From Conidiobolus incongruus B7586 (lineage: Eukaryota > Entomophthoromycota > Entomophthoromycetes > Entomophthorales > Conidiobolaceae), in NCBI GenBank assembly GCA_000697335.1, contig JNEM01010116.1, forward strand, positions 1 through 31,777: DNA of 31,777 bases, read 5' to 3'. Numbering within the stretch: position 1 is the stretch's first letter; each line of letters opens with the position of its first letter. The position numbers and the translations under genes were made by a program. Under the pieces are notes generated by a model. The model saw nothing but the letters and a program-made list of their open reading frames with translations, was not told the origin of the DNA and ran no database searches. Below are positions 24,103 to 31,777 of the stretch, piece after piece.

Positions 24103-27100
24103 CTAACTCTTAATGTCCTTCAACTCTTTTTGCTTATCCCTCAACAACTTAATAATAAAATTGAGAGGATGGTCCCTAATTTTAGCCTGAAAAATATTCT
24201 TCACCGAATTAATCAAATCTATTCCAGTTTGTAGAATTTCTCTTTCAGGAGTGAGGACGCGATTGTGTCTTTCGAACACCATTTTGCACACGTCGACAAT
24301 TTTAGCATAATCGCCAATTTTGTAAAGATGATCCACGTAGATTTCGAAATTGTTGCGAAGAGTGGAGATGTCATCGAAAAGAAAAGATGCGTGGAAAGAC
24401 TGTTGTAGGAAGCTAGTAAGTACTACTTGTTTTTGAGAGGCGTCCATTTTGATTGTAGGTTGCTTTTTACTGGGTGCAGTGGATTTTGGTCCTGGGAGTT
24501 TGATGCGTTTGGTAGGTTGACTGTTGGGTGATGCATTGTCGATTTGGAGATCCATATTGTTGAAGAAGGGCTCTGTCATCGTGACCCACGTACGGAATGA
24601 AATATTATATAGATATGATGCCCCTGAATTGAGACAAATGTAAGGCGCTCCTAAACTTTGAATGCCAAGTGTTGTAACTCTAGACGATAGCGAAATGACC
24701 TTAGAATCAGATGGTAACAGCAGATAGGCAATGGACGAAGGACTGACAACAGTAAGTTGAAGTTGAAGATCCCAACAATAAATAATGCCATTATTAGTCA
24801 AACATGCCAAAAAGGATCCCTCAAGTGCTACAAAGCATGGAATGCCATCCAATTTGAGAGGAGGTAAAATTTTGGTACCATTAGAACTGTAAATCACAAG
24901 TTCTTGATTTTTGCAGCCAACATAATGGTATGATTCCGTTCCTCCAAAGACGATACCATCAGATTTCAGTATATCACTCCATATGAGCTCATCTGACTTG
25001 TAGCACGAAATCGTTGAGAAGTGTTTTGTTGCGGAATGATTTTTGATTTCCACTCTTATGGTTGGAGATGCTACTGGGGTATATTTGGCAATTTTTAAAG
25101 TAGCTGGCACTGGTATCAGATTCTTGAGACTGATTTGATAGTCTGAATTGGATGTTGATGTTTGTGATGGAGGAACAGCTGCTATAGTAGTAGTTGGAGG
25201 TTTTGATACTCGAGGAGATATATTCATTCCATTTGTAGCTTGTGTTACTTGGTCAGTTGGTACTGTAATTGTAGGTTTTTGAATTGCTGTAGAAGTTGCT
25301 GAAACTTGATTTGTAGTGGTGGTTGGTACAGTGCTAGTACTCACAAGTTGTAATCGTTTTTTACCATCTTTATCAATTCTCACGGGCGTCAGAATATTAG
25401 CAACTCTAAATATAAAATATTAATAAATATATATATATATTGATAAAATGATAAAACGTTACTTGCTAGTAACACCATTAACACTCTGATTAGGATTGTC
25501 TTCAATAATCACCAAGTCCGTCAAATGCAAATCCTCCTTGGGCGTCGTACCGCTAAATTCGTGATAAGTAATAGGTGTACCCAATTCTTGCTCGGTGAAG
25601 GTCATACAGCATGAAGTTCCATCGAAAGACGAGACAACTAGCATCATACCATCTGGCGACCATGCTAAATCTGTGATAAAGCTACCGAACACCGCTTGAA
25701 TGCAGACTAGGGGCTGTTTTTGACCAGTTTTCCATATACTAATGAGATTGTCCTGAGCGCCTACGGCTATAATTTGGACGTAGGTCTTGTTGGGCTGTTT
25801 GAATAGGAAGGGATTGTACTTGACAACTCCCACGGATCTCAGGTGGCCATATATCCAGTGCTCCGCTTTCCATGTGCCCGAATGTATCATACAAGCAACA
25901 TCTTTTCTTTGGTTGGATGCGTTCGATGTAATGAGGTAGCTGCCATCTGGAGACCAATCCAATCTTCTAAATAAACTTGAAGCTGTGAAGTTGACAGTAT
26001 CTGGACCTAAGTTTGCTACTTCTCTCCAATCCTTAATATCAAAGATTCTTACGGTTCTATCATCCGAAGAAGTGGCTAGATATCGATCTAGAGGATCGAA
26101 GCTCAGACCCTTGACAAATGATGTATGCACTTCGATCTTGTGAAGTAATTCTAAACTAATTAATTAAATAATATGAAACTGATTTAAATCATTTACCAAA
26201 GTTAGTCCCACTATATATAAAAACTGAATTATCTAGAGACGCCGTAGCTAAATATGCATTATTGGAAGACCATGACAAATCGACAATATCTAAAAATCAA
26301 TTAATCAATAATGCAAATGATTTATTAATCTAAACGTACCCATATACTGTCCAGTCAACCTCTTAATCGCTCTCCATTGCTCCACATTCTCGTCATTTTG
26401 GATCGCATCGTTATTCTTTGGTGTTGTTGGACTAAACCAGTATTAATATCGACTGGTATTCGAATATTCAATGCTATTTACCTATCGTCAAACTGCCATA
26501 TCAACACCACTTTATCATCTGACGAAGATGCCAAAAACTTTCCGTTGATATTGGAGAACCTAACACATAAAACAGCACCTAATCAAATTAATTTACCTAA
26601 TTTATAGAGTATTTTTGAAATTACCTGAATGGTGACTCAATGTCGCCAATAATCTCCTCCTATTCGTCGTGTTAGTAGTCTGTTTCCCATTATCTTTATC
26701 CTCATTATTATTATTCTCATTATTATTATTCTCATTATTATTATGTTTATTATCTTTATTATCTTTATTATCTTTATTATCTTTATTGTCACTATTATCA
26801 GCTTTTGTAATATCTTCAGGTTGAGTAATTTGATTATCATCTTCAGGGTTATTGAGTGTTAAAGTGCTCCAAATTTTAATATTATAATCTAATCTATATT
26901 AATCTATTAAATAATTTGAAATTTAAGGGAAGAGACTTACCACTTGAAGCAGTAGCTATTTTTGGTTCCTTAGGGTGGAACGATATAGAGTATAGGTTGC
27001 TACCCTTGATTTCTATAGATTTTGTTAAAATATTGATTGGAAATTGGATAAAATGGAATTACTTGTGGGGGAGTGACATAACCATCTAGGTCTTGAAAAT

Positions 27101-27105
27101 TTCAT
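24103..27105 (-). CDS. HIR1: HIRA/Hir1 histone chaperone subunit
   Basis: Scaffold of the HIR/HIRA complex, which deposits H3-H4 outside S phase and represses histone genes. Exons on the minus strand: 27105-27063, 27012-26941, 26888-26625, 26578-26482, 26431-26340, 26289-26197, 26150-25463 and 25405-24103. The seven introns are 46-57 bp, all GT-AG, and the phases agree throughout, giving 883 residues. The start is M-K-F-S-R-P-R-W, like the family's opening. Seven WD40 blades fill about residues 1-440 (e.g. L-A-S-S-S-D-D-K, L-A-T-S-S-D-D-R-T-V). A B-domain-like stretch, T-P-V-R-I-D-K-D-G-K-K-R, follows (likely Asf1 contact). After a Thr/Pro-rich linker comes the C-terminal Hira domain, including V-T-T-L-G-I-Q-S-L. 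An Asn/Asp/Lys-rich insert (about residues 68-112) sits between blades one and two. Family and exon structure are clear; whether it is Hir1 or a single Hir1/Hir2-like copy is not. Confidence 0.95.
26690..26790 (-). repeat. In-frame trinucleotide-rich repeat in HIRA exon 3
   Basis: Short units such as GATAATAAA and AATAATAATGAG are repeated in tandem and encode the N-K-D and N-N-E runs of the WD40 insert. This is simple sequence kept in frame inside a conserved gene. Confidence 0.85.
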
Positions 27106-28257
27106 TATTATTTATTAATTTGATTGAATTAAATATATCTATTTTTAATATTTAATAGTTCTTGAATTAATTTATTGAGCATTATTTGCTATTGAATTGA
27201 ACTTAAAAGTGATTAAGTGAATTTATCAACAAGTAAAGTGATTGGATTTTATGGGATTAGATTTCATACTTGTCAGTTTTTCATATTACAAATAATAAAA
27301 TTATTAAAATTTTGAAAATGATAAATAATAATAAGTATATTGAAATTATTAATTCCACTTATCTCTTATACACTTTATTTATTTAAATATTATTATTAAA
27401 TTTTATTGTTTTGTTTGTTTTTCAATTTGTTAACTTCACAAAAAACATTTCAATTATTTTAGTAATAAAAAATGATCAAGTTTTTATTTTTATATAATTA
27501 AATTATGAATTATGAAATATTGAATATATTGAACTTGAGAAAATTAGTTGGAATTATCAAATTTGATTTATTCATTATACTTAATAAAGTCACGGAAATT
27601 AATATAATATACAACAGAGATCAGTCAGAATTATGAAAATTTACAATATTGTTCTATTAAAGAAAATACATTTATGAATTTCTATTATTGTATTGAATAC
27701 CTCTTGATACAAGGATAATAATTGAATAACTATATTAATAACCTTAATTTTGAACCAATTAGTAATTTTCTCTTTTAAATTGGATATAATTGGAATATTT
27801 GAAACTGATATTAAAATAATAATAATAATAATAATAATTGAAAATTAGAAGCAATTTATTAGACAATTGATATTGAATATTTGCAACTATTAGACAGGTT
27901 TTGGATGCAGTGAATAAAAAAGTCCAAAATCACATGCTTATTAATGATGTCTCAGCAACTTAATTATTATTTCAATTTGTACCGCTTATTAAAAGTAATT
28001 TTGAATCAAAAAAAGGAAAAGGCGAGCAAGCACATTTCTAGATTTAATGAATGTATAGAATATATATATATATATTTATAAGGATATTTCAAGATTTAGG
28101 GAATTTTGAAGAGATGATTCAGAAATTGCGGATTGTAGCTGAAAATTAATTATTAACTTGATTGGCCAAATCTGAAACCTGTGTGATTTTTGAAAGTATT
28201 CAATGTTAAATATTGTACTCATATAATTAGTTATAATCTAACAATTACAGAAATGAG
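27106..28257. other. Upstream region of HIRA, spacer to U6
   Basis: AT-rich, with an AAT microsatellite at about 27816-27838 and a short TA run near 28061-28075. No coding region was recognised. CTGA boxes near 28138 and 28170 with a poor C box near 28116 hint at a box C/D RNA, but they are not convincing. Confidence 0.5.
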
Positions 28258-28264
28258 AAAAAAA
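28258..28264 (-). terminator. Pol III T-run terminator of U6
   Basis: Seven T on the minus strand, three bases after the terminal hairpin. It is a standard RNA polymerase III stop and fixes the 3' end of the U6 transcript. Confidence 0.85.
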
Positions 28265-28357
28265 TTTGCATCCGAAGATGCTATCCACTCAAGATTTACG
28301 TGTCATCCTTGTGCAGGGGCCATGCTAATCTTCTCTGTATCGTTCCATAATTGAAAG
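28258..28357 (-). ncRNA. U6 spliceosomal snRNA gene with a 3'-terminal UUCG hairpin
   Basis: On the minus strand the core matches U6 very closely. GGAACG is followed by the ACAGAGA box (28338-28332), the AGC triad (28326-28324), the internal stem-loop around CCCCTGCACAAGG, and GATGACACG. U6 pairs with U2 and the 5' splice site and forms the spliceosome's catalytic centre. Upstream, CCTTTCAA can pair with downstream TTGAGTGG (seven of eight positions) as a telestem. The usual 5' stem-loop is not found directly upstream. Instead a perfect 5-bp stem with a C-UUCG-G loop (28281-28268) stands at the 3' end, just before a run of seven T (28264-28258), the Pol III stop. A TATA-like stretch lies near 28380-28392, about 30 bp before the inferred start. 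It may be a functional gene with a permuted layout or an altered copy; the exact 5' end is uncertain. Confidence 0.9.
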
Positions 28358-30086
28358 GTTTATATAATTTATGAAAATAATATATTTAATGACCTTATTA
28401 AAATTTCAAGAATTTTATATAAATTGAAATTAAATATTCAATAAGTAATGCTATTAAAATTTATACACATAAATTAGTAAGTGTATGAGTAAAAACGTAC
28501 AATTCCGATAGTGTATGAAAAACAGTGCTGTGCTTTAAGAATATACTTTATTTTGTACCATATAAATTTATATTTTATTAATATATAATATATACAAAAT
28601 ATTTCAAAATTACCGTATAGATCTAAACTCGTTCAAAAATTTCTAGAACTATTCTTTTTATTTTTTTTAATATTAAATTGAATTTTTTTATGTTATTTCG
28701 CTTAAAATTTTACCCCTAATAAAATGTTAATATTTTTAGGTTTAAAAGTATTAAATTCTTTATTAATGAAATATAAATACATTCAAATATTAGTACTTTT
28801 ATATTTGACAATAGTTCAAAAAGTAATGAAATATTATACAGAATTATCTCAATATATCGACATTGTGGTTGACGACTTGAATTTTTATTGTTCATTTACT
28901 ATTTAACTGGTATATTATAAATTATTAACTTCAAATTATTTTTAATTTTCTTTTCATTTTACCAAGTTATATTTTATAATTTTGTCACTAATTTTCTTCA
29001 AGTGCATGCAATTCAAAATATAATTTTGTGACTATTCTATCAGATCCTAAAAGGTGCGACAATGTAGGGAGAAATTACTGTATCATTAGCAGTATTTATC
29101 TAAATTTTAAATAATCAAATATTGGCGCAGTCAAAACTCAAATTTTTAATTAAAGAAAGATTACCTTCAAATTTATTAATCATTAATTCGAAAATTCCAT
29201 ATGAATGAAATATGTATTTAGAAACCTGTAAATTGATCCGTATAAAAGTATTAACACTTACTAAGAGTTTTCAAATATTAAAAATTTTCATTTGCTGTGA
29301 GTTTAAAATATATCAAGTACTCTAGTGATTATTTAAAACAAACCAAATTTCACCATTCATCTTGTTAAAACAGTCAACCCCTTATCAACGAATAAAACTT
29401 TCAAAACATCTACACAGTTAACAATTGTTTAAAACATAGTTCAAATATAATCAACCTGCTCAAAATTCTTGAACATTCAAAACATTGGAGTAAAAGGGTC
29501 ACTTCTATTTAGAATTGGATTACTAATAATCAACTTTCAAGGTTAAAATATTCTCATTTTCTGTAAATCCCTTAATCGGTCAAATCCGAACTTATTTTTC
29601 ATCCGAATTCTTTTGAATTTTAATGAATTAAAAATTGATTATGAGAATATTATGATAGATATGAAAGTGAAATATTGTTTATTTGTTGATATATTATTTT
29701 AAAAACAACAGTCCTTTTATTTAAAATGATTATTGAATTAAAAGAATGACATTGTAAATTAGAAAGACAGCAGCATTGAATCAATTTATTAATCAAACAT
29801 AAGCAAATGAAAAATTGAGGTGAATATTATTCATAATCATAAATCAGTTTGAATAAATTCAAGCTGTCAACCTGATATTAAAAAATCCATGACTAATAAA
29901 ATCATTATCCAAATCTATTTTCATAGTGAATCATTAAAGAATCATCCCAAAGGCTATTAATTTTAAATTTTATTAAAATAAAAACAACTGTATTAACCTC
30001 TCAAGTAATATTTCAATTACCAAGAAATTTAATCTAATAAAATTATTAATGATTTAAAAATTATTATTAAATTTTTACTTTTATAA
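28358..30086. other. Long AT-rich spacer, no gene recognised
   Basis: Contains the likely U6 promoter at its left edge. CpG is present at low density, so it is host spacer and not the silenced type. The 60-codon frame at 28724-28906 has no recognisable features. No RNA gene or repeat ends were seen. Confidence 0.5.
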
Positions 30087-30105
30087 AGGGTAATTTAATT
30101 ACCCT
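30087..30105. promoter_or_regulatory. Palindrome upstream of PPxY gene copy 2
   Basis: A perfect inverted repeat with 9-bp arms, AGGGTAATT and AATTACCCT, around a single T. It sits about 42 bp before a TATA box. It has the size and symmetry of a binding site for a dimeric transcription factor; the factor is unknown. Confidence 0.45.
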
Positions 30106-30147
30106 AAATCAATAATCAAAATAGAACTGATACAATTGAGCAAATTG

Positions 30148-30156
30148 TATAAATAG
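30148..30156 (+). promoter_or_regulatory. TATA box of PPxY gene copy 2
   Basis: TATAAATAG, about 60 bp upstream of the ATG at 30218 and in the same orientation. It is a good match to the consensus in a sensible place, although AT-rich DNA makes chance matches common. Confidence 0.55.
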
Positions 30157-30217
30157 AAGTTTATGTACTTTTTTAAAAATAAAAAATTTTCAATATTTAA
30201 TTCATAGTTTGTTTACT

Positions 30218-31181
30218 ATGGGAAATTATTTGTCAAGGTCACGACGTAATAGAAATAGTGATAATCTTCAAGATATTGAAAGCCAGCAACAGCAGCAAGA
30301 GCAACAGCATGTGGTTAGAGAGACGTTAGCGTCACCTCAGTTTAGAGACTCCATACCAAGACGAGCTGAAGATATTCCTCGTCACTTTTTATGGGGATCT
30401 ATACAATTGGATGATGTGATTCAATATGTGAATTATCAATTACCTGACGATCAATATTTAAAGCAATTAAAAATATCTATCATTACAACTTATACTATAT
30501 CAATATTAATTATCGCATTAATATGTGTGGGTTGTTGTTTGGTACTCAGTTTTAATTTTACTAATTTCACTATTTATATATTTTGGATCTGTGTTTTGGC
30601 TTTAACTTTGATTTTTAACCAGTTCTTAGTAAGTTGTTATGCCAATATTAATGTTTTTCCTTAAAGATATTAATTGTGTTTTATTATAGAGAATGAGAAA
30701 ACATTTAGTAGCTATTGAGAATCCTGGTAGATATTACACAGAATCTAGTAGTAGCAATCGTAGAAGCAGAAATATGACAACCATTAATAATCCCGATTTC
30801 CCAGAGACTTTAAGACCCCCTCCCCCCACTTATGAAGTTGCGCAGCAACAACCCCCTGCCTATTATATCCCCAAGTCCGAGGAAGAGACAACAGCCAGGA
30901 GATCAATCCTCACAGGTATTTTTAATAGGAATCGTGGTCAAAATGATAATAGAATCTATCCAACCACCGCGCAGAACTTTCAACAAACATCACAAGATGC
31001 CACAACATCAATTGATATGTCACCCATTCCAACCTATCAAGAGAGTTTCAGACACTCTCTCAACACTACAGCTAGTATCAGTCCGCCACTAGTTGATCGA
31101 AGCGACAACAATGTAACCTATATAACGATGCCGCCTAGATCTGCATGTATCTTGCGCGCTGAAACTCCCACAAATTCTTAA
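30218..31181 (+). CDS. Two-pass membrane protein with tandem PPxY motifs (copy 2)
   Basis: Two exons across a 61-bp GT-AG intron (30629-30689, GTAAGT donor), about 300 residues. The first ATG is at 30218. The protein opens M-G-N-Y-L-S, which fits the N-myristoylation pattern (Gly2, Ser6), then has a Gln-rich stretch. Two membrane segments (about 88-111 and 115-137) end at the phase-0 intron, exactly as in copy 1. The tail has PPPPTY (180-185), PPAY (192-195) and a weaker P-I-P-T-Y (249-253). The spacing of the two PPxY tyrosines is ten residues in both copies. Binding to WW domains is well known for this motif; a role as a Nedd4/Rsp5-type ligase adaptor at Golgi, endosome or plasma membrane is inference. 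Outside the membrane part and the motifs, the two copies have diverged widely. Confidence 0.83.
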
Positions 31182-31777
31182 ACTGATGAAAATTCCAGAT
31201 AATGATTATACAACTGCCCAAAATAGAAAACACTAGTAATCAGGGTCTCAATCGCTACAAACCAATCAAATTTGCCCCATGATATCACAGCATGAAACAA
31301 TAAGAATTTTTATTAATGGATCATATCTAATCAGTTATCCATTCATCCACCGTATCTAAATGTTACTCACATATTTCCAACCACCCAAAGAATTGTAATT
31401 AATTTATTTATAAAAAATCACAATATAAATTGTATAAAGTATCGCATTAAAAAAAATCTTTTTTAAAATCAAATATTCTAAGATTATCATCTGTCAGAAA
31501 AGATTTAATAATATTGATTAAACAATTACATCTTATTTATCTTTTTAATCACGTATCAATTTAACACATTTTTTCAAACTTTCTAATGATTTGATTAAAT
31601 TTTAATATATAAAAATAATAATATTATTAATTAAAACTTTTTAAAGTTTAAAAAATATTTTTTGAATTTTTATGAATTATTTATTTATACTTTGATTTTA
31701 TAAAATTCCTTTTAATATTTAATTAAAACTTTATAATATTTTATATTATTAAAAAATATTTAAATTATTAGTTTATT
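31182..31777. other. 3' flank of PPxY gene copy 2 and AT-rich spacer
   Basis: The first 200 bp are base-balanced and probably 3' UTR. The last 400 bp are AT-rich with no gene recognised before the window ends. Confidence 0.5.

Noticed and set aside
26637-26840. Minus-strand frame rich in Ile and Lys
   Set aside because: It is a shifted reading of the triplet repeat in HIRA exon 3; the HIRA frame is continuous with its flanking exons.
28100-28175. Possible box C/D snoRNA upstream of HIRA
   Set aside because: There are CTGA boxes, but the C box fits poorly, no terminal stem was seen, and I could not match the guide regions to rRNA.
28724-28906. 60-codon hydrophobic open frame
   Set aside because: Composition follows the AT-rich spacer, with no splice, promoter or homology support.

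Overview
The window looks like a nuclear chromosome segment of an AT-rich filamentous fungus. A chitin synthase with a myosin-like head, many very short GT-AG introns (46-61 bp), a fungal-type chromovirus and a Tc1-like transposon all fit this. The strongly AT-rich spacers, with much more balanced codons in the two large genes, point to an early-diverging lineage. That placement is an inference and I cannot name the species.

The window has two compartments. Bases 1 to about 12,205 are a silenced, repeat-filled block in which I found no CpG dinucleotide at all. It holds unrecognisable decayed DNA (1-2701), a decayed Ty3/gypsy chromovirus with both 201-bp LTRs and a TCAAT target duplication (2707-8606), and a decayed full-length Tc1-like transposon (8836-10406). 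A younger, internally deleted relative of that transposon (3375-3950) sits inside the chromovirus. The two LTRs differ only by transitions, as expected from RIP-like mutation.

CpG reappears at 12,206, about 1.1 kb before the first host gene. The gene compartment holds: a class V/VII-type chitin synthase (13309-19929, +); tRNA-Cys(GCA) (20498-20569, +); a two-pass membrane protein with tandem PPxY motifs (21554-22357, +); a possible micropeptide (23284-23397, +); a HIRA/Hir1 histone chaperone in eight exons (24103-27105, -); a U6 snRNA gene (about 28258-28357, -); and a paralogue of the PPxY membrane protein (30218-31181, +).

Two things stand out. First, the U6 gene has its UUCG-capped hairpin at the 3' end, just before the Pol III T-run, instead of at the 5' end, as if the RNA were circularly permuted. 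Second, the two PPxY membrane proteins share architecture, motif spacing and intron position, and the chitin synthase next to them carries its own PPPPAY motif in its cytosolic tail. This suggests, by inference only, a local set of WW-domain (Rsp5/Nedd4-type) ligands linked to membrane traffic of the chitin synthase.
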